Shown: piece by piece, positions 1 to 8,094 of the stretch
Numbering within the stretch: position 1 is the first letter of the stretch
Layout: every line of letters starts with the position of its first letter
Assembly: GCF_014699005.1 (NCBI RefSeq)
Contig: NZ_JACWZY010000020.1
Location: 1 to 64,000, forward strand
Reading direction: 5' to 3'
DNA: 64,000 bases
Source of the DNA: Spirosoma profusum
Lineage (GTDB): Bacteria; Bacteroidota; Bacteroidia; Cytophagales; Spirosomataceae
The notes under the pieces: generated by a model
What the model was told of the DNA's origin: nothing
What the model saw: only the letters and a program-made list of their open reading frames with translations
Database searches by the model: none
Position numbers and translations under genes: made by a program

Positions 1-434
1 TGGTTTGTTTTCGCACCTCAAAGTTCAGCCATTGGTTAATGCCAATCTTCATTTCTAGCCATTTTCAGACAGTTTCTCAGGCTGCCACTTTTTACATGTC
101 CGGATTCGTAGAAAATACAATCCCTATTATCATACCAATCCCGGTGCCACACTGTGTCAATATCTCACCCGATTTTAAGGGCATAATACGTATGTTTAGT
201 TTTGAGATAAGAATTCAAGCCTTTACCTAACTCTACCCTGATTGTTGCGCTACGTTTTATTTCTCTCTTACTAAACCAGATGGCATAAATCATAAAAGCC
301 AACGTCAGACCTATTTCTCTCAATAGTGAAAAGTCTCTTCACAAAAAAGGATTTTTACAAAATGGTTTTATAAATAGTTTTTTCAGTGGAGAAAGCGTAA
401 AAATTCATAATTACAGAAAACAAACTATTGCTTA
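1..434. other. Left-edge stretch without a supported gene
   Basis: No convincing gene is visible. The only open frames are short, with no signal peptide, domain or plausible start. The stretch is AT-rich and lies beyond the 3' end of the leftward lipoprotein gene. Two TACGT words occur near 187 and 249, so it resembles the rest of the backbone. It may hold the end of a gene outside the window, but nothing shows this. Confidence 0.5.
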
Positions 435-1712
435 TTAATTTCGCTTATTTAACATATAACCTGCATTATTATTTACAACATTATGCGCGTCTATCGGATA
501 GAAATTTATTGAGGTTTTTGAGACCAATTCAACTTTATATTTTTTCCAGGCCGGATCGAAATCGCTGTTCCAATTCCGGTAGCTCATAATATTATTGGCG
601 TCGATTTTAAATTCAACTTTTTGACTTTTTTTCTTGCCATAATAGGTTGAATAATAAGTATAATAATTCTTCCCAGCCGAAAAATCGAAGAATACATCCG
701 TATCAGCAGCATACTTTCCCTGATCCCAAACTCCCTGCAGAACGGAAAGCGCTGACTGTGATTTCACTACGTCATTCAGGGGTTTCTCTACGTCGCTCGT
801 TTTGGTAAATAGATTTGATGCCTGCTCCGTTAAAGAACTGCCAGATTCAAAGATGCGAAATACGTTCATCTCGTCATCGGAAACAATTTGAAAACGAGCA
901 TGCTTTTTCTTTTTTCCAGTAGCATCTTCAACATAGATTGTATTATCTACGATACTATATTTAAATTCTACCCTGGCCGTTTCTGGACTACCTGAAATTG
1001 AGACACTAGGCTGGTAATAATCCTGATAGGCAAGTATGTTATTATCGGGAGAAAACCGATACGTATAATTATCATATTTATTACCTTCTCCTTTCACATA
1101 AACTCCCCAAACACCTGGCAAAAAATTCACCAAAGATTGGTCGTCTACTACGTTTGCCATTGTGTACTTAACGACAGGTATGGGCACACTATCTGTTTTT
1201 GATACGTTACCCCCTTTTCCAGTTGCTGTCAGTTTTACATAGTACGTTCCGGCTTTTGAATAATGTTGCGTCGGATTAGGCTCAGTAGATGTCTTACCAT
1301 TCCCAAAATCCCAGACATAAGATTCTGCATGTATAGAGCTATTGGTAAATATCACCAGCCCGTTTGAATTCGCCCAGGTAAAATTGGGAGCTGGTTTTAT
1401 CGTTGATATCTCAATTTCTTTAGTTAGCAAGTCGCTGGCCGTAGGGTTTTTAACAGTCAGCTTAACACTATACGTTCCGTTTCCTGAGTAAGTATGTTTT
1501 GGGTTTTTATCTGTGTTGGCTGCTGATACGTCGCCAAACGTCCATTCGTAAGCATCCCCTTCGGCAGACTCATTCTTGAACTGAATGGTGCCTTCTCCTG
1601 AATTTTCCCACGTAAATACTGCTTTTGGACCGGGACGCAGGGTTTCTTTTGGCGAGCAGCCTATTATTGGCGGAATAGTTATAGCAAAAAGGAGACTAAA
1701 GAGTAATTTCAT
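435..1712 (-). CDS. PKD-domain lipoprotein
   Basis: Predicted outer-envelope lipoprotein of 425 residues. The chosen start, at 1712, gives a short basic N-terminus, a hydrophobic stretch and a lipobox ending IIGC at about residue 19. The frame is open 34 codons further upstream, but that extension is not signal-like. Two tandem PKD folds follow (roughly residues 30-100 and 105-180), each with the typical YxWDFGNG/YEWTFGD strand and an HxYSxxGTYxVKLTV strand. The C-terminal half (about 190-425) looks like two similar lipocalin-like units, each beginning near LPGVWGVY or LQGVWDQG. PKD domains usually mediate protein or polysaccharide contacts. The ligand is unknown. It stands alone, transcribed leftward. 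Confidence 0.8.
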   Translation of the reverse strand: MKLLFSLLFAITIPPIIGCSPKETLRPGPKAVFTWENSGEGTIQFKNESAEGDAYEWTFGDVSAANTDKNPKHTYSGNGTYSVKLTVKNPTASDLLTKEIEISTIKPAPNFTWANSNGLVIFTNSSIHAESYVWDFGNGKTSTEPNPTQHYSKAGTYYVKLTATGKGGNVSKTDSVPIPVVKYTMANVVDDQSLVNFLPGVWGVYVKGEGNKYDNYTYRFSPDNNILAYQDYYQPSVSISGSPETARVEFKYSIVDNTIYVEDATGKKKKHARFQIVSDDEMNVFRIFESGSSLTEQASNLFTKTSDVEKPLNDVVKSQSALSVLQGVWDQGKYAADTDVFFDFSAGKNYYTYYSTYYGKKKSQKVEFKIDANNIMSYRNWNSDFDPAWKKYKVELVSKTSINFYPIDAHNVVNNNAGYMLNKRN

Positions 1713-1924
1713 AAGGGTGGAACGATAAAATTCTGAATAAATATAGAGCATTCTGGCTTTTTTGTAAGCATTTGCCAGAGCGGAACCATAAATCAACCTC
1801 TGTAGATTGGCCATCGCAGCCAGTTTGGAGGATTTTTTGATACAATTAATTGGGAGGAAGGCTGGTCAACTAGCAAAAAAGGCTTATAACCACCTGAATA
1901 AAGTAGATTATAAACCTTTATAAG

Positions 1925-2011
1925 CAGAGAGCGAGGGATTCGAACCCCCGGTACCCTTGCGAGTACTTCTGATTTCGAATCAGACCCGTTCGACCACTCC
2001 GGCAGCTCTCT
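1925..2011 (-). tRNA. tRNA-Ser (CGA)
   Basis: A type II tRNA of about 87 nt on the minus strand. The 7-bp acceptor stem AGAGAGC/GCTCTCT pairs perfectly. The anticodon stem TCTGA/TCAGA closes a TTCGAAA loop with anticodon CGA, which reads UCG serine codons. A long variable arm (GTACTCGCAAGGGTAC) and a GGTTCGAATCC T arm are present. CCA is not encoded. The antisense open frame covering it is not a gene. Confidence 0.95.
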
Positions 2012-2092
2012 TCGAATTTCGGACTGCAAAGATGCACGTTCACCCTTAATAACGCAAGGCATCCAGGCAAAAAATAGCTTTCACAACCTAAT

Positions 2093-3238
2093 TTACTCGC
2101 TCATTTCACCACTGATGGATTGCGCCAGCAGGGTCCGCAGACGCGTAGTGACCACCAACTCCCGGCCTTTTTCACTACCCAGCAAGACCATCAGCTTCGT
2201 AATAGCGGCTTCGGTGGTGATATCGGCTCCACTGACGACGCCAATCTCTACTAGCGGAACGCTAGTCTGATACTGCCCCTGGGTAACACGTCCACCTTCA
2301 CACTGTGATACGTTGAAAATCAGTACGCCCCGGTCGATAGCGCCTTTTAACGTCTCCAAGAGCCAGGGGTCGGTGGGGGCGTTGCCAGCTCCAAACGTTT
2401 CCAGTACAATACCGTGTAAGGTAGGCGCATTGCAGATTGCGTCAACAACAGAGGACGTAATTCCCGGAAAGAGTTTCAGGATCGCTACGTTCGGATCGAG
2501 TACCGTCCGAATTGTTAACGACTGGTCTGGCTGATGTGCCTGAATGAACGGTCGATTGTAGTCGATACTCACGCCTGCCGTTGCCAGATGCGGATAATTT
2601 TCCGACACAAACGCGTTAAACTGTACACTCTCCCGCTTGGTAGATCGATTGCCACGTAGCAGCAGCGAATTGAAATACACGCACACTTCGGGCACCATGG
2701 GCGGAGCTTTTATTATATTTCCCGACTCATTCCCGCCCGTATCAACAGTTGCCACGTTCACGGCGGCAGTATCCACTGCGGCCGCAATCTCCAGGGCGGT
2801 CAGGAAATTTTCGCGGGCATCGCTTCGAGCGACACCGATGGGTAGTTGGGCGCCGGTCAGAATAACGGGCTTATTTAGTCCTACCAGCATGAAACTCAGC
2901 GCCGATGCCGTATACGACATGGTGTCGGTGCCATGCAGAATCACAAAACTGTCGAACGTAGCATAATTGCTCTGAATGATTTGGGCCAGTTCTACCCACA
3001 CTTCAGGTTTCATATTCGACGAATCGATGATATTCGGAAGCGTCAACAGCGTAATATCAAAATCCAGTCGATGGAGTTCGGGCAGCCGTTCGATAGCGCG
3101 TTCAAAATCAAACGGTACTAGTTGACCGGCATGTTGGTCATACACCATACCGAACGTACCACCAGTATAAATAACGAGCACTGACGCTCGTGGATGACTG
3201 GACGAACGTGGTTTAATGTGAATGGTTCTGTACGACAT
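2093..3238 (-). CDS. ansA: Type I L-asparaginase (AnsA-like)
   Basis: Hydrolyses L-asparagine to aspartate and ammonia; with no signal peptide it is expected in the cytoplasm. The 381-residue length fits the family. Both catalytic threonine motifs are visible: TGGTFGM near residue 26 and HGTDTMSYTASALSF near residue 100, followed by KPVILTGAQLP. The DSSNM substrate-site segment lies between them. The start at 3238 leaves a 17-residue N-terminal extension before the first beta strand (SVLVIYTGG). It is separated from the downstream TatD gene by an 81-bp gap that is almost entirely a 29-bp perfect inverted repeat. Confidence 0.93.
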   Translation of the reverse strand: MSYRTIHIKPRSSSHPRASVLVIYTGGTFGMVYDQHAGQLVPFDFERAIERLPELHRLDFDITLLTLPNIIDSSNMKPEVWVELAQIIQSNYATFDSFVILHGTDTMSYTASALSFMLVGLNKPVILTGAQLPIGVARSDARENFLTALEIAAAVDTAAVNVATVDTGGNESGNIIKAPPMVPEVCVYFNSLLLRGNRSTKRESVQFNAFVSENYPHLATAGVSIDYNRPFIQAHQPDQSLTIRTVLDPNVAILKLFPGITSSVVDAICNAPTLHGIVLETFGAGNAPTDPWLLETLKGAIDRGVLIFNVSQCEGGRVTQGQYQTSVPLVEIGVVSGADITTEAAITKLMVLLGSEKGRELVVTTRLRTLLAQSISGEMSE

Positions 3239-3243
3239 ACATG

Positions 3244-3324
3244 TGTCTGGGCCAAGCTCCAGCTTGACCCGTTTAGCAAACTTACTACGTTAATCACGGG
3301 TCAAGCTGGAGCTTGGCCCAGACA
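3244..3324. repeat. 29-bp perfect inverted repeat, probable RNA hairpin
   Basis: Arms 3244-3272 and 3296-3324 are exact reverse complements separated by 23 nt. Each arm is itself partly palindromic (AAGCTCCAGCTT). No T-run follows, so it is not a classical terminator. It fills the gap between the asparaginase and TatD genes, which run in the same direction, and could end transcription, protect an mRNA end, or be a mobile palindrome. Confidence 0.85.
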
Positions 3325-3325
3325 A

Positions 3326-4129
3326 TTAGGGGAGCAAATTAGCGTATAAAGCTGGTAACAGCGATTGTGCATTAGCGGTCGTATGCCGTGCTACGTCGTC
3401 AATATGGACTTGTTTAAGATCGGCTACGCGTTGGGCAATGCGTTGTAAATAAGCCGGTTCGTTACGTTTCCCACGATACGGCACCGGGGCCAGATACGGC
3501 GCATCCGTTTCCAGAACGAGGTGATCCAGATCAACGTAGGGCAACACCTTATCCAAACCGCCATTCTTGAACGTAGCGACTCCACCAATACCTAGTTTAA
3601 AACCGAGTTCAATAGCCCGATTAGCCTCATCAAGCGTACCGACAAAACAATGAAAAATACCCGTCAGGCCAGGCAAGGCTAATTTCTCGATCAGGTCGGC
3701 GGCTTCGGCAAAGGCATTACGATCGTGACCCGAACGGGTGTGCATCGAAACGGGTAAATTTTGCGCTGATGCCCATCGGAGCTGCGTTTCAAATGCAACA
3801 AACTGTTGCTCGACAAATGTCATATCCCAGTAGAAATCCAGCCCAATTTCACCTATCGCCATAAACGCGTTCCGATTCAGCGCATCTTCCACAGCGGTCA
3901 ACTCCTCCTCGAACGTATCACTTACGTAGGACGGATGCAGCCCCATCATCGGCAGACAACGGTCGGGATATTGATCGGCCAGCGCCATCATTCCTGCTAC
4001 AGTTTCGCGGGCGCAGTTGGGCATCCAGATTTGGCTGATCTGTTGCTTTTCAGCCTGTTGAAGCATTACGTCCCGGTCCTCATCAAACTGAGAATCATAA
4101 ATATGGGCGTGGGTGTCGATTAATGTCAT
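3326..4129 (-). CDS. TatD family metal-dependent DNase
   Basis: Cytosolic metallohydrolase of the TatD/YabD type (267 residues), a 3'-5' exonuclease family. The TIM-barrel metal ligands are all in place: DTHAHIYD at residue 5, MGLHPSYV, GEIGLDFYWD, HTRSGHD, FHCFVGTLDEA, and ETDAPYLAPVPYRGKRNEP near residue 205. It starts with MTLIDTHAHIYD, as usual for the family. It precedes the asparaginase gene's direction of travel but is separated from it by a hairpin, so co-transcription is uncertain. A weak inverted repeat (4138-4185) lies upstream. Confidence 0.93.
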   Translation of the reverse strand: MTLIDTHAHIYDSQFDEDRDVMLQQAEKQQISQIWMPNCARETVAGMMALADQYPDRCLPMMGLHPSYVSDTFEEELTAVEDALNRNAFMAIGEIGLDFYWDMTFVEQQFVAFETQLRWASAQNLPVSMHTRSGHDRNAFAEAADLIEKLALPGLTGIFHCFVGTLDEANRAIELGFKLGIGGVATFKNGGLDKVLPYVDLDHLVLETDAPYLAPVPYRGKRNEPAYLQRIAQRVADLKQVHIDDVARHTTANAQSLLPALYANLLP

Positions 4130-4137
4130 TTTATAGC

Positions 4138-4185
4138 ATTATAAAGTTGTAGAGTTATAAAGCTTGGAATCCTTCAACTCTACAA
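4138..4185. repeat. 8-nt-period array in an inverted repeat
   Basis: The left side reads ATTATAAA, GTTGTAGA, GTTATAAA, a strict 8-nt period (4138-4161). TTGTAGAGTT (4147-4156) pairs with AACTCTACAA (4176-4185). It lies between the TatD gene and the upstream glycosyltransferase stop codon. It belongs to the same style of element as the heptamer arrays elsewhere in the window. Confidence 0.6.
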
Positions 4186-4186
4186 T

Positions 4187-5191
4187 TCATTCATACCTTC
4201 TCCCCTTCCACTCCAGACCCGTTGGCAGGAGGTAAAAAAGTACAGCCAGTGGGCCAATAATGAGTTGGTAGGGCTCAAATAGCAACGCATACGGCCATAA
4301 GCTGGTTCGACGGAGTCGGCTGATGCCGAAGGAAATGACGAAGGTTTGTACAAATAATCGCATCAGATACAGGGCAACTGCCAATACCGGAGAAAACAAA
4401 GCCAGCATCAACAACAGTGGCAGAGTCAGGTATTGTCCGAACAACGAAACAACCATCCAAAGGGGTAATTGCGTAGCCCCGCGCATCCAGCGTTTGCGTT
4501 GCTGAAAAAACGTCCGAACTGAAGTTACGGGCTTTGTGTGGGCTAATACGTTCGTATCAAGAATATTCCGAAAACCGTATCCTTTAGCGATAATCGTCCG
4601 AAACAGGCTGTAATCTTCAGTGACCGAAAATGGCAGCGACGCATATCCCCCAACGGCTTCATAAGCGACCCGGCTCACCGCCATGTTGTTGCCCATCGCC
4701 GTCACCGGAATGCCTAAACTGCTTATAATATGCGTCAGGGTGAGGTTATAGAGCCAGTCAATCGTTTGGAGTTTATGGAAAATAGTCGCGCCTTCGGGTA
4801 ACGTAACGCCGGTGATTATACCTGTTTTTGCCGTTAGTTGTCGGCCCATTTCCGTGAGCCACTCGACGGGCACCTGTGTATCGGCGTCGGTAAAAAACAG
4901 TAGCTGTCCACGCGCCTGTTGCGCTAACTGCGCCAGCACGTTCGCTTTTCCCCGCAAACCCGTCAGCGCCAACGTAACGTCAATGAGCCGATACGTTGGT
5001 TTGTCGGCAATAAACTGCATGACTAATTGCCGGGTCTGGTCGGTGGACTGGTCGTTGCCGATAATCACTTCGACAGTATTCGGCGCGTGGTGAAGTTGGT
5101 CGATAGCGATTAAGCAATCCAGAATGCAGCTTTCTTCGTTACGAGCGGCAATGAGAATGCTGATGACGGGCTGCGGCTCAGTAACCGGCAT
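4187..5191 (-). CDS. Family 2 glycosyltransferase, membrane-bound
   Basis: GT-A fold transferase of 334 residues. The N-terminal domain shows ISILIAARNEE, IGNDQSTDQT, a FFTDADTQV (DxD) metal/UDP-sugar site and a QRKRWMRGATQ segment like the processive QxxRW motif. Three to four hydrophobic segments follow at about 240-325. The start at 5191 overlaps the upstream deacetylase stop by 14 nt; a start at 5236 is also open but overlaps more. It is the last gene of a leftward set (flippase-like protein, GT2, deacetylase, GT2), which suggests synthesis of a surface glycan or glycolipid. Substrate and product are not shown by the sequence. Confidence 0.87.
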   Translation of the reverse strand: MPVTEPQPVISILIAARNEESCILDCLIAIDQLHHAPNTVEVIIGNDQSTDQTRQLVMQFIADKPTYRLIDVTLALTGLRGKANVLAQLAQQARGQLLFFTDADTQVPVEWLTEMGRQLTAKTGIITGVTLPEGATIFHKLQTIDWLYNLTLTHIISSLGIPVTAMGNNMAVSRVAYEAVGGYASLPFSVTEDYSLFRTIIAKGYGFRNILDTNVLAHTKPVTSVRTFFQQRKRWMRGATQLPLWMVVSLFGQYLTLPLLLMLALFSPVLAVALYLMRLFVQTFVISFGISRLRRTSLWPYALLFEPYQLIIGPLAVLFYLLPTGLEWKGRRYE

Positions 5192-5825
5192 AAATGGGTT
5201 GCGGAACAGCCCGGAACGAATACCCCCGCTCGGCAAAATGGGCGAGCATTCGGGGCAGTACGTACCGCATGGTAGGCCAGGCCTTCAGGCTGTCGTGAAA
5301 GACAACAATAGAACCAGGGCCGGTATACTGAATGGTTTTCCGAAGACAGCTTTCGGCAGGTAGATCGGGGTCGAAATCACCGCTCAGTACGTCCCACATC
5401 ACAATTGAATACGATTCCATCACCTCGGCTACCTGCGACTTTCGGATACGTCCGTATGGCGGGCGAAACAGGTCCGTTTCAACACCTAACTCCTGCTGAC
5501 ATTTTTGGATATTTTCCAGATACGTTACGTCGTCGGTACGCCAGCCATTAAGGTGATTGTAGGTGTGATTACCGACCATATGTCCTGCTTCGAGTACCTT
5601 ATACAATACGTCGCGATGCTTTCGAACATTGTCACCGATGCAAAAGAACGTAGCCTGGGCTGCAAATTTATCCAGTTGCTCCAGCACGAATTCCGTTACG
5701 TCGGGTATTGGCCCATCGTCGAAAGTCAGGTAAATCGTCGGTTCGGCATCGTCCTCAATTTTCCACCAGCACTCCGGATACACCGTCCGAAGCAGAAAAT
5801 TCGATTTATGTAGAAACAGGCCCAA
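5178..5825 (-). CDS. Polysaccharide deacetylase (NodB homology domain)
   Basis: Carbohydrate esterase family 4 enzyme of 215 residues, expected to remove N-acetyl groups from an amino-sugar polymer or lipid-linked sugar. All NodB motifs are present: YLTFDDGP (metal Asp and catalytic base), HTYNH (metal His pair), RPPYGRIRKSQ, WDVLSGDFDPD and IVVFHDS. No clear signal peptide is seen, so action at the cytoplasmic face is possible. The stop overlaps the start of the downstream GT2 gene, which points to translational coupling. A paired heptamer array (5830-5915) separates it from the upstream GT2. Confidence 0.9.
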   Translation of the reverse strand: MGLFLHKSNFLLRTVYPECWWKIEDDAEPTIYLTFDDGPIPDVTEFVLEQLDKFAAQATFFCIGDNVRKHRDVLYKVLEAGHMVGNHTYNHLNGWRTDDVTYLENIQKCQQELGVETDLFRPPYGRIRKSQVAEVMESYSIVMWDVLSGDFDPDLPAESCLRKTIQYTGPGSIVVFHDSLKAWPTMRYVLPRMLAHFAERGYSFRAVPQPIYAGY

Positions 5826-5829
5826 AATA

Positions 5830-5915
5830 ATGTATGATATAAGATGTAGGATGTATGATATTTAGGTGGGATGATATATCATACTTCATATACCATACAT
5901 CCTTTATCTTACATC
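5830..5915. repeat. Heptamer arrays facing each other as an imperfect palindrome
   Basis: Left side (5830-5864): ATGTATG, ATATAAG, ATGTAGG, ATGTATG, ATATTTA. Right side (5874-5915): ATATATC, ATACTTC, ATATACC, ATACATC, CTTTATC, TTACATC. The 7-nt period is exact on both sides, and the right side is roughly the reverse complement of the left. The right side runs into the stop codon of the upstream glycosyltransferase. It can form a long hairpin. Confidence 0.85.
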
Positions 5916-7035
5916 AATTCAGTTTTCGTCCTTTCCAACTATATCCTTTTCCCTGAGCAGCCAGCCCGAAGAAAAGGACGTAGAGTGGATAGATAAGCTG
6001 CGTCAGCGGAATGGCTGCCACCGACATTTTTTTTTGTAAAAAAACAAGAACTTGCCGTAAAAACAAAAACTCCGGCAAGACCTTCAGCCCTATAACGGAA
6101 AGAGCAACATTTCCGTTTAAAAAATCGAGGCAATAGCCTATCACAGCCAGAACTGGAGCGGCATTACTCATAAAGATAAACACCGCCAGTAGCGAGGGCA
6201 GTGGACTTGAATAGGCCCGCCATTTGCTCGCCCAACGTTTCCGCTGATTATAAAAGGCCCCCCACGATCGATGCGGCCCGGTTCGGACAATGGCGTCGGC
6301 ACTTTTCAGAAATCGAACACCCTGCGGATACCGGCTGGCAATCTTGTGCATCAGAAATTCATCATCGCCCGACGCCAGATGATCGACTCCCGCAAAGCCG
6401 TTTACTTCCCCGAATACTTCCTTTACGTAGCAAAGGTTGGCTCCGTTGCACATGGTCGGAAAACCGAGTGCCAGGGTGCAGGCCCCCGCCCCGATCAGGC
6501 TGGCAAACTCTACCGTTTGTAAAGAGTCGAAAACGCTACGTTCGGTTGTAAACGTGACCGGACCTGTTATCATTTTTGCACCGGTTTTTGCATAGGTCGT
6601 TGCAAACGCTGCCAGCCAGTTCGGTCCAACGCGACAATCACCATCGGTGGTGATGATCAGTTCGCTGGTTGCCAGCGCAATACTTTGGGTTATCGCCCGC
6701 TTTTTGGGCGACGTCGTGCGCTCGTTAGGTAAGGGCAGAGGGCGAAGGGCATAGGGTGTTTGGTTAACGTAGCGCTGAACAATCGCCAACGTATCATCGG
6801 TGGATGAATCGTCGGCGACGATTACTTCGAAATGCCGATACGTTTGCGAGTTGAGGTCCTGCAATAAGTTGGCAATGTTGCTGGCTTCGTTGCGGACGGG
6901 GATTATAACGGTAATGAATGGACAATCATCCAGACGCGATTCAGTTCCTATCGATGGCATTCGAAGCCAGGTCAACCAAAGTACCAGCGTAAAAACGGCG
7001 TATAAGCTACTGATTATGAGGAGAAAAAAGGTCAT
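5914..7035 (-). CDS. Family 2 glycosyltransferase with terminal membrane segments
   Basis: GT2 protein of 373 residues. It begins with a membrane segment (about 3-22) and then a GT-A domain: FITVIIPVRNEA, VIVADDSSTDDT, IITTDGDCRV (DxD), SGDDEFLMHK and QRKRWASKW. Two or three hydrophobic helices close the protein at 275-360. This is the architecture of processive or lipid-linked sugar transferases. The stretch TPYALRPLPLPNE (about residues 94-106) is encoded by a degenerate heptamer array and looks inserted into a loop after the second beta strand. It is in the same direction as the deacetylase and second GT2. Confidence 0.87.
   Translation of the reverse strand: MTFFLLIISSLYAVFTLVLWLTWLRMPSIGTESRLDDCPFITVIIPVRNEASNIANLLQDLNSQTYRHFEVIVADDSSTDDTLAIVQRYVNQTPYALRPLPLPNERTTSPKKRAITQSIALATSELIITTDGDCRVGPNWLAAFATTYAKTGAKMITGPVTFTTERSVFDSLQTVEFASLIGAGACTLALGFPTMCNGANLCYVKEVFGEVNGFAGVDHLASGDDEFLMHKIASRYPQGVRFLKSADAIVRTGPHRSWGAFYNQRKRWASKWRAYSSPLPSLLAVFIFMSNAAPVLAVIGYCLDFLNGNVALSVIGLKVLPEFLFLRQVLVFLQKKMSVAAIPLTQLIYPLYVLFFGLAAQGKGYSWKGRKLN
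6730..6757. repeat. Heptamer array inside a glycosyltransferase gene
   Basis: GGG triplets occur at 6733, 6740, 6747 and 6754, an exact 7-nt period. Read on the minus strand the units are CCCTATG, CCCTTCG, CCCTCTG, CCCTTAC. The same unit types make up the arrays at 46492-46526 and 47255-47329. Here the array is translated as a Pro/Leu-rich loop without breaking the frame. Confidence 0.8.
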
Positions 7036-7039
7036 TTAG

Positions 7040-7094
7040 TTGATAGTCGTCAGTCAGTATTCGTTAGGTTTACTGTAGCCTAACGACTATCGAC
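7040..7094. repeat. Heptamer inverted repeat between two leftward genes
   Basis: The left arm contains GATAGTC, GTCAGTC, AGTATTC, GTTAGGT at 7042-7069. The right arm reads CCTAACGACTATCGACTAA (7079-7097). The left arm equals the complement of the right arm plus exactly 14 nt, that is two extra heptamers, which suggests unit gain or loss. It lies between the flippase-like gene and the downstream GT2. Confidence 0.8.
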
Positions 7095-8094
7095 TAATTT
7101 TCAGTTTCCATACCCAAATCAGGCCAACCAATACGGGTGTTAATAAGTTAGCGACCCATAACGTTAACGTAGCGGTCAGCAATACAGGTGCGGGTATGCC
7201 AAAAGGCGCAAATACCCACAGCGAAGCGGCTTCCCGAACACCCAGATCGCTTAGCAGGTTGAAGGCGGGCGTTATGGTTTTCACCAGAAATACTACACCA
7301 ATTCCTGAGGCCGCTACGTTCGGCGAAGGGTTCAGGCCAACCAGCCGCATCGCCAGGTAAAATTGAATGGAAAATACAACGTAACGGAGGGCTGCTACGC
7401 TCAACGCCCTGATGATATCCATATCGGAATACTGACCCGCTACGTTCCAATACTCCGAAAATCGACGTAGCGTCGGGCGGTTTTCAAGCCAGTTTATCAA
7501 CCGATAACGTAACAGTCCGAATACCACGCCCCCTAGCGACAACGTAATGAGTATCATTGATAGCCATTGTCCGGTGGTGTTGTTACGTTCGGGAGCAGCG
7601 CTCAGATGATATGCCCAGGCCACTGTGCCAAAAACCAGTGCTACGTAAAACTGCATCCCGCCCGACACCATCGACGCCCCTATCGCCTTTGCCCGATGAT
7701 TTGGCAATGATAAAACCCGACCAGCCGTATCACCCAGTTGAGCAGGCAGCGCGAAGCCTAACGAAACACCTACCAACACGCCTTTGTAAGCATCGGCGAA
7801 CGTAGTGGTCTCGACGCGCCGGAGGAGAATTTGCCATTTCAGGGCTTCGAAACCCCAGTTTATGGGCGTCAGTAAAAAAAGTGCAACGACCCAGCGCCCG
7901 GGGTGGTTGACGCTACGTAGTTGTGCCTGAATAACCGACCAATCGACGGGTTGTTGACGCACTACGTAGAAAATGTAGACGACCAACCCGACAAAAACGG
8001 CTGTTTTTGCCCAGAAAATGAATTTTTTGCCCGATTTTAGCGACAAAACAAACGGAGAACACGTTACTTTGTAAGAAACCTCAACCCAACTCAT
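7087..8094 (-). CDS. AglD/MprF-type integral membrane protein (lysylphosphatidylglycerol synthase TM family)
   Basis: Polytopic protein of about 335 residues with seven or eight hydrophobic segments, resembling the flippase-like TM domain of MprF, AglD and UPF0104. Recognisable family segments include PINWGFEALKWQILL, the GVLVGVSLGFALPAQLGDTAGR loop region and FLVKTITPAFNLLSDLGVREAA. It probably helps synthesise or flip a lipid-linked product for the neighbouring GT2/deacetylase genes; this is inference. The ATG used here (8092-8094) sits on the CATG that also carries the ruvC start. Other starts are ATG 8139 (47 bp inside ruvC) or TTG 8046, which would give a short leader before the first helix. 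Confidence 0.8.
   Translation of the reverse strand: MSWVEVSYKVTCSPFVLSLKSGKKFIFWAKTAVFVGLVVYIFYVVRQQPVDWSVIQAQLRSVNHPGRWVVALFLLTPINWGFEALKWQILLRRVETTTFADAYKGVLVGVSLGFALPAQLGDTAGRVLSLPNHRAKAIGASMVSGGMQFYVALVFGTVAWAYHLSAAPERNNTTGQWLSMILITLSLGGVVFGLLRYRLINWLENRPTLRRFSEYWNVAGQYSDMDIIRALSVAALRYVVFSIQFYLAMRLVGLNPSPNVAASGIGVVFLVKTITPAFNLLSDLGVREAASLWVFAPFGIPAPVLLTATLTLWVANLLTPVLVGLIWVWKLKISR

Noticed and set aside
39..230. 63-codon frame at the left edge
   Set aside because: No plausible start context or homology; nothing distinguishes it from chance.
1793..2062. 89-codon minus-strand frame over the tRNA-Ser
   Set aside because: It runs straight through a complete tRNA gene in the same strand and has no domain or signal.
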